Positions 9,136 to 18,666 of a stretch of DNA of 64,000 nt are shown here, one piece after another. A program made the position numbers and the translations under genes. Each line of letters starts with the position of its first letter. Position 1 is the stretch's first letter. Location: assembly GCF_029873635.1 (NCBI RefSeq), contig NC_080422.1, positions 18,382,049 to 18,446,048 of the forward strand, given 5' to 3'. This DNA is from Malania oleifera (taxonomy: Eukaryota; Streptophyta; Magnoliopsida; Santalales; Ximeniaceae). Below the pieces are notes generated by a model that was given only the letters and a program-made list of their open reading frames with translations, was not told the DNA's origin and ran no database searches.

Positions 9136-11772
9136 TTATGTTCTTTCAACACTCTGTCCAAATTTCCTCCAATAACCTTTATCCCTACAAGAGCAGACTC
9201 CGTCCTTAAAATGGTGGAATTGTTCAGTATCCCTGATGGAAATCTCTCTCCGAACAACCTTGGAGATAAATTTGACTGTATTATGACAACTTTCACACGT
9301 GTAGAGATTTTTCGTCACCCAAATAGGCATCCCAGGGGCAGTATTGATGAGGCCAAATGCAATGGCCAGTCTCTCACTGTGCCCGCAAAAGATCTCAGCT
9401 TTTGTAGATTCAACTTTGCCAATAGAACTGTCTTCTAACCAACTTAAACCGACTGCCTCCATTTTCTCATAAAAGCCCTCCAAAACTGCATTTATTTCCT
9501 CTATTTGAGGATGAAATACATCACCACTGAGAAAAGCATGAACTTTTCCCTTCACTTCCACCCAACTGCACCCAGGATCAACAATAAGCCCTCTCTCCTT
9601 CATTGTCTTTCTTATTCTCGCAACTTCATCCCATTTGCCACTGCCAGCATAGAGGTTGCAGAGGAGAATGTAATAACCGACGCTTTTTTTCTCAACTTCA
9701 AAAATATGCTGTGCAGCAAGCTCCCCAAGCTCAACCTGCCTGTGAATCCTGCATGCATTTAACAAAGCTCCCCAGATGGCAGGGTCAGGCTTTATTGGCA
9801 TTTTTTGTATGAAACAGTGAGCATCCTGTAAATGGCCAGCACGGCCAAGTAAATCCACCATGCAAGCATAATGCTTCAGATTTGGGACAATATAATGTGT
9901 GTCTCTCATACTATTAAAATACTCAAACCCCTCGGATACCATCCCTGATCGACTACATGCACATAGTAAAGAGATGAATGTAACCTCATCTGGATTAACC
10001 CCTGAATCTATCATTTTATGGAAAAGCTCCACAGTTTGTGTTCCTTGCTCACGCTGAGCATAGCCTGTTAGCAGAATATTCCATGAAGCTACGTCTCTTT
10101 TTTGAGTGTTAAACTGATTCCATGCAGGTCCCATCCTTCCACACCTTACATACATGTCTAGAATAGAATTAGGTAAAAAACCATCAAAGCCTAATCCGGT
10201 CCTTAATGCATGAGCATGAATCTCTTTTCCACACATCAAAGCTCCTATTCTAGCACATGCAGATAGGACAGAAACCAAGGTGACAAAATTCGGTTTGAGT
10301 TTCATTTTCCGAAACAAAATCAATGCCTCAAAGCTCTGATTGTTGATCCTAAGGCCAAAGATGATGGATGTCCAAGATATGACATTCTTGTCAGGAATGT
10401 TGTGGAAGACTTCCAAAGCCTTATCAATGCATCCACACTTGGAATACATATCAATAAGGGCATTTGCAACTATAACATATGAAATTAGTCCAGTCCTGCT
10501 AGCAAACTCATGAAGTTTAATACCCATATCTAAAAGACACAGAGAGGCACAAGCAGATAGAACACTAGCAAGTGTGATCTCATCTGGTAGGACACCTTCT
10601 AGCTCCATCATTCTGTAAGTTTCCACAGCTTCCTCTGGCTGCCCATTATTTTCATAACCAGAAATCATTGCTGTCCACGACACCACATCTTTAGACTCTA
10701 TTCTAGAAAACACTCTCTCAGCATCCTCCCACATCCCAAAACTCGAATACAGTTGAATTAAAGAGTTACACACAGAAACATCAGCCTCAAATTCCATCCC
10801 GACCACAAACCCATGAATTTCTCTCCCCAATCTCAAGTCACTGAGAAGCTCACAGGCAGAAATCACACTTGTCATGGTCATCAAATCTGGATCAACGGAA
10901 TAATCTTGACACATCCTTAAAAACAATCTCAATCCTTCCAAAAGCTCCCTATTCTCAAAATACCCTGAAATCATTGCATTCCAAGAGACCTTATCTCTTT
11001 TAGGCATTTTATCAAACAACAACCGTGCACTAAAAATGTCACCGCATTTCGCGTACATAGTAATCAATGAATTAACAACATCGACATCCAATTCCAACCC
11101 ATATCTAATTACATGCGCATGAACCTCCCTCCCCCTCACCAAGTCGGGTACGCCACCACAAGTCCTCAAAACACAAGGAAAGGTATATATGTCAGGCCGT
11201 ATTCCAACCCACAGCATTCGATGGTACAAATTCAAAGCCTCATCAAAGAACCCTGCTTTCGCATAACCACCGACCAAAACATTCCAAGAGAAGACATCCC
11301 TTTCCTCCATTCTCCCAAACACATACCATGCATCATTCAAATTCCCCATTTTCACAAACATACTCAACAACGCGTTACCGAGCCCAATGCTTAAACGGGT
11401 AATTCTTTTTGATACATAGGAGTACACCCGAGCTCCTTCATGCCCTGCTCTCTTCCACTCACACAGCCTAAGCAGAGCAATGTAAGTTTCCTCCTCGACG
11501 GGTAGCTGAAGTTCGTGCATGGAGTCCAGCCGTTGAAGTGCTTGTTCCAATTGCCCATGGAGGCATAAGTGGCGTAAATCTCTGTTTGGGGTCCTTGTGT
11601 CGACGGAGTTGGAGTTGAAGACAGAGAGTTCATGGGGTCTTCTGAGGGAGTTTCGGTGAGTTTGGATATTGTGAAAGAAATTCAAAGTTTTGGGCTTATG
11701 GGTTTTGGAGTGAAGAGGATTGTGAGTCTCTGTGTGTGGACGAATTTGAGGGGTTTTAGCAGAGACCGCCAT
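9136..11772 (-). CDS. ECB2: PPR-DYW chloroplast RNA-editing factor, ECB2/VAC1 (At1g15510) orthologue
   Basis: Single-exon gene, 878 codons, TAA stop at 9136-9138. Order: a Ser/Arg/Lys/His-rich, Asp/Glu-poor N-terminus of about 55 residues (likely plastid transit peptide), about 16 PLS-type PPR motifs (repeated SWNxxxxGY, NSLIxMYxKCG and P-D-x-x-T phrases), an E/E+ region (about 665-770), then a DYW deaminase domain (about 780-878).

The cytidine-deaminase zinc site is visible: H798-S-E800 and C826-x-x-C829, plus a second cluster H853-H854 and C860-x-C862. Sequence agreement with Arabidopsis ECB2/VAC1 is strong throughout. That protein is reported to be needed for chloroplast accD and ndhF editing and early chloroplast development.

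Oddity: the terminal D-Y-W reads D-K-G-Y-W and is followed by 10 more residues. The frame is intact, so the gene is probably functional. Confidence 0.95.
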   Translation of the reverse strand: MAVSAKTPQIRPHTETHNPLHSKTHKPKTLNFFHNIQTHRNSLRRPHELSVFNSNSVDTRTPNRDLRHLCLHGQLEQALQRLDSMHELQLPVEEETYIALLRLCEWKRAGHEGARVYSYVSKRITRLSIGLGNALLSMFVKMGNLNDAWYVFGRMEERDVFSWNVLVGGYAKAGFFDEALNLYHRMLWVGIRPDIYTFPCVLRTCGGVPDLVRGREVHAHVIRYGLELDVDVVNSLITMYAKCGDIFSARLLFDKMPKRDKVSWNAMISGYFENRELLEGLRLFLRMCQDYSVDPDLMTMTSVISACELLSDLRLGREIHGFVVGMEFEADVSVCNSLIQLYSSFGMWEDAERVFSRIESKDVVSWTAMISGYENNGQPEEAVETYRMMELEGVLPDEITLASVLSACASLCLLDMGIKLHEFASRTGLISYVIVANALIDMYSKCGCIDKALEVFHNIPDKNVISWTSIIFGLRINNQSFEALILFRKMKLKPNFVTLVSVLSACARIGALMCGKEIHAHALRTGLGFDGFLPNSILDMYVRCGRMGPAWNQFNTQKRDVASWNILLTGYAQREQGTQTVELFHKMIDSGVNPDEVTFISLLCACSRSGMVSEGFEYFNSMRDTHYIVPNLKHYACMVDLLGRAGHLQDAHCFIQKMPIKPDPAIWGALLNACRIHRQVELGELAAQHIFEVEKKSVGYYILLCNLYAGSGKWDEVARIRKTMKERGLIVDPGCSWVEVKGKVHAFLSGDVFHPQIEEINAVLEGFYEKMEAVGLSWLEDSSIGKVESTKAEIFCGHSERLAIAFGLINTAPGMPIWVTKNLYTCESCHNTVKFISKVVRREISIRDTEQFHHFKDGVCSCRDKGYWRKFGQSVERT

Positions 11773-11950
11773 TTTCGGATGCTTGGAGGTGAGGCTCAGG
11801 TGTTTTGGATAAGGTTACGGTTTAAACTATTAAGAGGAGCCGTAGCCGCGAAACATGCCGGAGAGGAGCCGTTGAAGGAAGACGGAAAGCCAGTTCAAAA
11901 CGACGCCGTAGAGACTCAAATAATAAGTAAAATTGAAATGAAGTAATTTG
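11773..11950 (-). promoter_or_regulatory. Likely 5' UTR and proximal promoter of the PPR gene
   Basis: The sequence upstream of the ATG at 11772 (minus strand) is complex and GC-richer up to about 11930, then turns AT-rich. No clear TATA box is seen, which is common for plant PPR genes. The plus-strand ORF 11632-11946 is a shadow crossing the PPR N-terminus. Confidence 0.4.
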
Positions 11951-12486
11951 GTAAAAGATTCAAGTAATTTTTTAATTTAATAACTTGGCATGGATAATCA
12001 AATAATAAGTGCCCTTAAATGAATAAATTATCTAAGAAAATGTTATGAAGTCAATATAATTAAAATTGCTTCGAGCCGATTAGTTTAATATTAGGTGTTT
12101 AACTTCATGTATTCTCTTCCTAAGAGCTTTGTCTTTTGGATATGACTCCTAGCAAATAAAACCCTATATCATTGTTTGCTTACTGCTACCAACTAATTTA
12201 TCTTTGTTTTCGTTAATTTTTGTTTATTAGATTTTAAATTACATATATTTGAATAATTTGATTAAGGATGCTTTCAAAAAGCATTGCTTTGATAGTTTTG
12301 TTAAATAAAAGAAAACTCTTGTATAGGTAAAATTGTAAGTATGAAATATCTTAATCTCGTGTAATTAATAAATTAACAATACATAAAAATTGTTTAGGTA
12401 TCTCATCATCGAACATTGTGCACAGACTTAAATTGAAAATAAGTTATCATTACTAGAATTACAAAATAGTTAACAAAAATTAAAAG

Positions 12487-12546
<60 letters not shown>
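12487..12546. repeat. (TAA)n microsatellite, about 20 units
   Basis: Essentially perfect trinucleotide run. Confidence 0.95.
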
Positions 12547-12674
12547 GTCTTTTAAGGATCGATGCCTCTAGCTTGTGTTCCAATTTCTCAACAATCAATT
12601 GAGCCCTTTAGATCTATATCCTATATTCTCAAATCTCATAACATCCATGCACCATTCTACTTCTTTCTAAAATC

Positions 12675-12724
<50 letters not shown>
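12675..12724. repeat. (AT)n-(AG)n compound microsatellite
   Basis: About 12 AT units directly followed by about 12 AG units. Confidence 0.95.
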
Positions 12725-13054
12725 GATGGAAGCTAGAACAATCCAACTTGTACATTCTCTGGTGTTTGCTTTAATGTTAGGTGACACTCATCCTCTCGTT
12801 GTAAGATTATTTGAGAAACATAAGATGCCATCTCTACTACATATATAGAATACAACAAAGTAGGAGTGGAGAATAATTTCATTTTTGAATTCCTGCCAAG
12901 AAAATAAAGCAAATAACAATATCAACAAAAATAGTAAAATCAGTTTTAGAAAATATTAAAAGTAGAAATTCAAAAACAAAAACACACACACATTTTAAAC
13001 AAACAATTGATATGGCGTGTTATGCCAATGTGTTATAAAGCATTATAATTGAAC

Positions 13055-14127
13055 TAAAAAGCATCATACTCGAGTATTGACCCGAATCCAAAAAATCAAG
13101 ATCTAAATACTCATATCCACATCCGGGTCTAATAACCCGGATTCAAATGCCCAGATTTGACCTAGGGACTCAAGTCAGTCAGTTGACCCAAAGACCTAAT
13201 ACCAAGGTCCAACTTTGACTTGGGTCCATTAATCTTGTACCCTAATTTGAACCCACTTAGACCTAGACTTTGGCCTAGACCTAATTTCAACTAAACTCAT
13301 CAACTCACTGATTTAACCTAAGTCCAACTGGATAAAATTCAATCTTAGACCCAAACTGGCATAACACTATTAAGTCAGCTCAAAGTCCAGTCTAATTTCA
13401 AACCTAAATAGAATCTCATTGGACTCAACCCAATTGGCCAAACCCATTTGAATTTAAACCACGCCCAATAGTTTGTTTAGCTTACAAAGCCCATGTTGAC
13501 TTGACCCTAATTAAACCCAAAAGCCCACCAAATTGAGGCCCACTCATTTGATTATTCCAATTGGCCTAGTTGGCTAAGCCCAAACACATTAAACTAAAAC
13601 CCAGTTAAGCCCAATCAGTTACCTAACTTGACCTAAACCTAGTTCAGTCCAGAGGCCTCAAGACCAATACTCTCAAACTCATACTCATCTAGATTTAAAC
13701 CCTAAATTTAGGTTAATTTAATCTAGGCTCCAAGTCCATTTGGCCGCTACGAAAATCATAGAAAACTCAAGAAACTCCACAAAATTAAATGACTCAAATG
13801 AAAACTGAAGAAAAAAAATGGAAAGGGGATCTTACCTTTGGGGTGATTGATCCGAGTTTGAATTCGAAAGAAGATAACTCAAAACTTTGTGCTTATATAC
13901 CTCTTTTTATGAAGACCTGCAAAATGAGAGGGAAAAAAAGGAGTGAGAATGAAAAAAGAAAAAGAAAATGAAAAAGAAAGAAGAAAGAAATAGATTAAGA
14001 GAGAGAAAGAGTCGTTCAAGGGAGCAGAGTACAGAAAGAAAAAGAGAAAGAGAGATCTATGAGAAATCGAAAGAGTCAGAGAGGAGAGAAAGAGATCTAT
14101 GAGATAAAAAGGGTGAGATTAAAGAGT

Positions 14128-14184
<57 letters not shown>

Positions 14185-14748
14185 TTTAGAAAAGAAAAGG
14201 AAAAATATATATATTAAATTTTCCAATATATATATAATAATAATAATACTAATTAGTTGGACACGTATCACCATACAGACGGTGACACGTGGCATAATCA
14301 AAGCCACGCATTTGGGGAGCAACTTAGTGCGATCTTAGCCGTCCAAGTTGTGTTTTCTCAAGAGGATTAGATCGCTGCTGCAAAGACTCATTCAAGGGAG
14401 TAGAGTACAGAGAGAAAAAGAGAAAGAGAGATCTATGAGAAATCGAAAGAGTCAGAGAGGAGAGAAAGAGATCTATGAGATAAAAAGGGTGAGATTAAAG
14501 AGTAAAGAGGAGAGAGAGGGAGAGGAAGGGAGAGAGAGAGAGAGAGAGAGAGATAATTTAGAAAAGAAAAGGAAAAAAATATATATTAAATTTTCCAAAA
14601 TATATATATAAAATAATACTAATTAGTAGGACACGTATCACCATACAGACGGTGACACGTGGCATAATCAAGACCACGCATTTGGGGAGCAACTTAGTGC
14701 GATCTTAGCCGTCCAAGTTGTGTTTTCTCAAGACGATTAGATCGCTGC
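13055..14748 (+). mobile_element. Left part of an old long-LTR fragment, split by Gypsy element 1
   Basis: Rich in CCCAA/GCCCA phrases and homologous to 31900-33090 of the intact solo LTR at 31027-34186. Shared landmarks are a 'GGGTCTAATAACCC...CAAAT' phrase, the 'CTTACCT...GATTGATCC' phrase, CACGTGGC/GACGTGG-type elements and 'CGTCCAA...TTTTCTC'. The homology resumes at 25299 after Gypsy element 1, showing one LTR cut in two. Nothing matching the first 870 bp of the intact sister is found here, so the fragment is 5' truncated. The family resembles long LTRs of Tat/Ogre-type Gypsy elements, but this is a guess. Confidence 0.65.
14006..14748. repeat. Tandem duplication, unit about 370-376 bp
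   Basis: Unit 1 (14006-14381) and unit 2 (14382-14748) both start AAAGA(G/C)TC(G/A)TTCAAGGGAG, pass through GA-rich runs, carry GGTGACACGTGGCATAATCA and end GATTAGATCGCTGCTGC. They are very similar, so the duplication is recent relative to the host LTR. The (GA)n tracts at 14137-14180 and 14511-14552 are included. Gypsy element 1 sits at the right end of unit 2. Confidence 0.85.
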
Positions 14749-15075
14749 TGCAGAGACCCAGAGAATTATAGCAATTAAATAATAAAGGAAAAGAGGGAAA
14801 AAATATTTTTCCAAGGGGGTTCAGTAGGGACTTGTCGACGAGCACAGAATATTCATCGACGAGTGGCCTCTTGGGAACATCGACGAGGACACATGTCTCG
14901 TTGACGAAGAGAAACCAAGAGGCTTGATTTCAAGACCTGAAGTTCATCGACGAAGGTTATGATATCATTGACGAACCTCCTTCTTGGACTCGTCGACAAG
15001 GTGACGTGTCTCGTCAACAAGGCCGCACTTTATAAATATCCTAAAATCGGGATTCAGCGAAATTATTTTCATACA

Positions 15076-15111
<36 letters not shown>

Positions 15112-16301
15112 GAATTCTTCTCTCTAACTTCTCTCTAGGATTCCGGCTTCGATTCTCACTGGTTTGATGATCGAAAGCCGCCACATTACTCCTGGGAAGA
15201 TTCTCTACAATACAGCGGGATCAGAATTTTGATTTGGAGTATTTGGGTACTATCCCAAAATTTGGATAAGTTGGTTATTTTAAGTTTTACAAGTTATTGG
15301 GTATTTCTGAACTAAGGGGAATGTGTTGGAAGGTGTTATACTGGTGTTTGTTGATTTATCGGGGAAACGTGAATTTTAGGGTATTGAGCTGGGAACACAC
15401 AGGAGTAGGTTTGTGTAGATTTGTGGGCTTTTCAGTAAGCCAGGTAAGGGGATAAACTAAGTTAGCATTTTTCATAAAATTATTTATGAATATACAACAT
15501 TTACTTTCAGAAATTATATATGTATAGTACAAAATTTGAAAATACTATTGTTGAACAAGAAAATAGATTTAATACATTTTTATCAGAAAATATGATTTCA
15601 GATCATATTTTATGTTTAAAATATTATTCATATTTGTGTGGCATGAGTATAGATTTCCATGAAAATTATGTTATACCAGAATAATATGATTTTTTAAGAA
15701 TAAACATGTTTTAAACAGTTTTCAGAAAAATCATGAAAGCGGTACAGAAACTATGGTTTAAAATATTATTTTAAATAGTACAGAAAATTTATGTTCAGTA
15801 AGTTATGATATGGTCGGCGTAGATGTCGTGATTTATATGCTATGATATGGTTGGGGTAGATGCCGTGATTTATATGTTATATGATATGGTTGGCGTAGAT
15901 GTCGTGATTTACGATCGGCGTAGATGCCATAATTATGTATGATATGTTAGAATTCATGAAATATGATCATGTCAGATATTACTCAGAAATACGAAACAGT
16001 ATGACAGGTTCAGAATGATTTTTGGGTTATGACCTTAGGGTACTTTTTGGTACTTTTGTGGATGATTGTACATATATGACAGGTTCAATAGAATTCTGGT
16101 CTTGTGCCCATTGTTGTATGGCATGTATGTAATTTATGTTTTCCGCTGCTTAGGTATCAAAGATGTATGACAGGTTTATCCTCTGCACCCATAGGTCCGA
16201 GTTGATAATGACTATATTAGTTTAACAAGATATTAGAGTTATTATGTATATGGTTATGTTGAAAAAAAAAAATTATATAGCAAAATGGGCAGGTCGTTAC
16301 A
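14749..16301 (+). repeat. 5' LTR of Gypsy element 1 (shortened)
   Basis: 1553 bp, against 2281 bp for the 3' LTR. Compared with the 3' LTR it lacks about 680 bp (the equivalent of about 24331-25007), joined at about 15997-16009. The U3 carries eight TCGTCGACGA-like words (14831-15021), then TTATAAATA (15029-15037) and a (CT)n leader (15079-15111). A CAG|GTAAGGGG donor-like site is at 15441-15450. A four-unit tandem repeat of about 35 bp (GGCGTAGATG(T/C)CGTGATTTA) lies at about 15805-15935. Confidence 0.9.
15029..15037 (+). promoter_or_regulatory. TATA box in the 5' LTR of element 1
   Basis: TTATAAATA, about 45 bp upstream of a long CT-rich tract. The same spacing recurs in the 3' LTR (TATA at 23299-23306). 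Confidence 0.65.
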
Positions 16302-16304
16302 GTT

Positions 16305-16317
16305 TGGTATCAAAGCC
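16305..16317 (+). other. Primer-binding site (initiator tRNA-Met type) of element 1
   Basis: TGGTATCAAAGCC lies three bases after the LTR end and differs by one base from the usual initiator-Met PBS (TGGTATCAGAGCC). Confidence 0.85.
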
Positions 16318-16601
16318 TAAGTTGTTAGGTTCTATAGACTTTAGAATGCAGTGGAAACAATACCAGAATATAAGAAAAAGGATTCGAGGTTTTGTTCTAC
16401 AATGTGGAGGCAAGACTCTTATAGTGGTTTTTGTGTCTTTCCTGGGGTGACGATTTCAAGAAAGTCATGGTAAACTATTGCCGGATTATGTTTCTATAGT
16501 GTACGACTGAATCTTGAATTAAGTTAAGGATGTTAAGATAGTGGTTAGATACGTAAATTTTAAGGATATGGTCCCTAAGCTATGTTTATTATCTTTTTAG
16601 G

Positions 16602-17640
16602 ATGGACCCTGGGGGTGGCAGTGCTTACGTGAGCGGTAGTGAAGGTGCAGGGCCCTTGGGTGCAGGTGGGGCTGATTCAGATGTGGTATTACGCAATGTA
16701 GCTTTGCAAGTCATGGCTAAGATTGCCCGAAGCTCTAGGGAACGGGGAGGTCCATCTGTAGGTCACGAGTGTACGATAGAGAAATTCACTAAGATGAATC
16801 CTCCGAAATTTTCAAGAGGAGCTGATCCTGCAGTCACTGAAAACTGGATGCAGGAAATTGAGAAAGTATTGGCGGTGCTGCAGTGCTCGGAGAAGCAAAG
16901 GGTCTTATTTGCCACCTATAAGCTGATAGAAGAGGTCGAGAGATGGTAGACTGCTGTAAAACTATTGAAGAAATGGAGGGTAGTACCTATAGTTACGACT
17001 TGGTGCCGGTTTAGAGAGTTGTTCTTCAACAGATACTTTCCGGCCACTACCAGGGAGGCCAAAGTAAAGAAATTGCTGAATTTGAAGTAGGGACAGCAAA
17101 CAATCTAGCGGTACGCAGTGAGGTTCATAGAGCTGTCTCACTTCGTCCTGTATATCATTCCTGATGAGGCAAAGAAAGCGAGACAATTTGAAAGAGGTTT
17201 GAGGCATGAAATATATAAACATGTAGCGGTGCTGAAAGTGTAGGACTTTATTGAGTTGGTAGACAGAGCAGTTGTGGTAGAGGCCAGTGAGCGGATGGGT
17301 GTAAAGGAGCAGGGATAAAAGAAGAGGTCCACGCCTTCAGGTTTTCAGCAGGAATCTAGTTGTGGCCCGTGGAGGAGAGGTAATTATGGCAGGGGACAGA
17401 GGCAGGAGATGAGGGCTGTGAGGCTCAGGGTATGCAGATCTACCTAGTCTGTCAGACGTGAAGAAAGAAACATCTAGGAGAGTGCCAAGAGGGGAGAGAC
17501 ATATGCTATCCTTGTGGTGGACCAGGACATTTAGCACGAGATTACCCTACAACACCTGGTACCAATCCTACTCCGAGACCTTACCAGGGAGGTTATCAAG
17601 CACCCCATGGAGGCCAGCAGAGGAATGTAGCCCCGGTGAA
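16602..17640 (+). pseudogene. Degenerate gag of Gypsy element 1
   Basis: Starts ATGGACCC at 16602, one base after a CTTTTTAG|G acceptor-like site. The first 115 codons are open (Gly/Ala-rich leader, then capsid-like sequence with PPKF and ENW), then a stop at 16947-16949. Capsid similarity continues (RF-ELFF--YFP, QFERGLR) through several stops. The CCHC zinc knuckle lies at 17504-17544; its last Cys position reads Tyr. It would have packaged element RNA; now non-functional. Confidence 0.85.
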
Positions 17641-18120
17641 GGTTTACGCATTGACGCCGGGAGACGCTGAGACTGCAGACGACGTCGTGACAGGTACCCT
17701 TACTATTTTATCATATCAAGCTATTGCTTTATTTGATTTGAGTGTCACACACTCTTTTATGTCTACAAGATATGTCAAACTATCTAGTGTTGAGACACAT
17801 ATGTTAGATGTTGAATTGTCAGTAGCTAAACCGACAGGGTTAGTGATGAGGTGTCATAGGGTGCTCAGAGGCTATCCAGTAGATATCCAGGGGAGGGTAT
17901 CACCTTCTGATCTAATTGTGTTAGATATGCATGGATTCGATGTAATACAGGGTATAGACTGGCTGGCAGCTAACTATGCTAGTATCAACTGTCATTTGAA
18001 AGAGGTGATATTCAAACCACCAAGAAAGTAGGAATTCAGATTTTTGGGGCCGCAGGTGCATTCCTCACCTTAGTTAGTGTCATCCATACAAGCAAAAAGA
18101 CTACTCCTGGACGGGTGTCA
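17641..18120 (+). pseudogene. Degenerate retropepsin domain of element 1
   Basis: An open stretch to 18031 contains the aspartic-protease region. The catalytic motif that should read F-D-S/T-G-A-T-H-S-F is F-D-L-S-V-T-H-S-F, so the active-site Gly/Ala are lost. The flap-like I-D-W-L-A-A-N and CHLKEV segments typical of this clade are present. Confidence 0.85.
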
Positions 18121-18149
18121 GGGATTTACGGCCTATGTAAAGGAGGCGA

Positions 18150-18666
18150 CATAAAATGAATTGAAATTTGTCAGTATACCAGTGATAAAGGAATTTCTAG
18201 ACGTTTTTCCAGAGGAACTACTCGGGTTGCCTCCCGACCGCGAGGTAGATTTTACTATTGATTTACTTCTTGGGATGGCATAGATCTCTAAAGTTCCTTA
18301 TCGAATGGCTCCAACAGAATTGGAGGAATTAAAGGATTAGTTGTAAGATTTATTGAATAAAGGGTTTATTAGGCCTAATATATCACCTTGGGGAGCTCCA
18401 GTTTTATTTGTGAAAAAGAAAGATGAGACTATGAGGATGTGCATAGATTAAAGGAAGATAAACAAAGTAACAATTAAGAACCGGTATCCTCTATCCTGTA
18501 TAGATGATTTATTTGATCGCTTTACGATACACGGGTTTATTCAAAAATTGATATACGCTCTGGGCACCATCAGGTAAAAGTCTGGACAAAGGACATCTCT
18601 AAGATAGTGTTCCATACTCGATATGGCCATCATGAATTTTTGGTCATGCCATTCGGACTAACGAAT
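18150..18666 (+). pseudogene. Reverse transcriptase N-terminal half of element 1
   Basis: Recognisable phrases are PEELLGLPP, VPYRMAPTEL, the [12 protein letters not shown] core and the MPFGLTN end, with several internal stops. The coding sequence stops at the codon after FGLTN, where the solo LTR is inserted, and resumes at 20354 with NA-VVFMNLMNRVFH. Confidence 0.88.

Larger units (their letters stand above)
11951..13054. other. AT-rich intergenic region with microsatellites
   Basis: Holds a (TAA)n tract at 12487-12546 and an (AT)n-(AG)n compound tract at 12675-12724. No gene or recognisable transposon domain was seen; this is the edge of the repeat-rich part of the window. Confidence 0.55.

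Noticed and set aside
15444-16009. Element 1 5' LTR deletion as evidence for a retrotransposed spliced LTR
   Set aside because: The deletion starts about 550 bp after the donor and ends about 20 bp beyond the second donor, so its edges are not splice sites.
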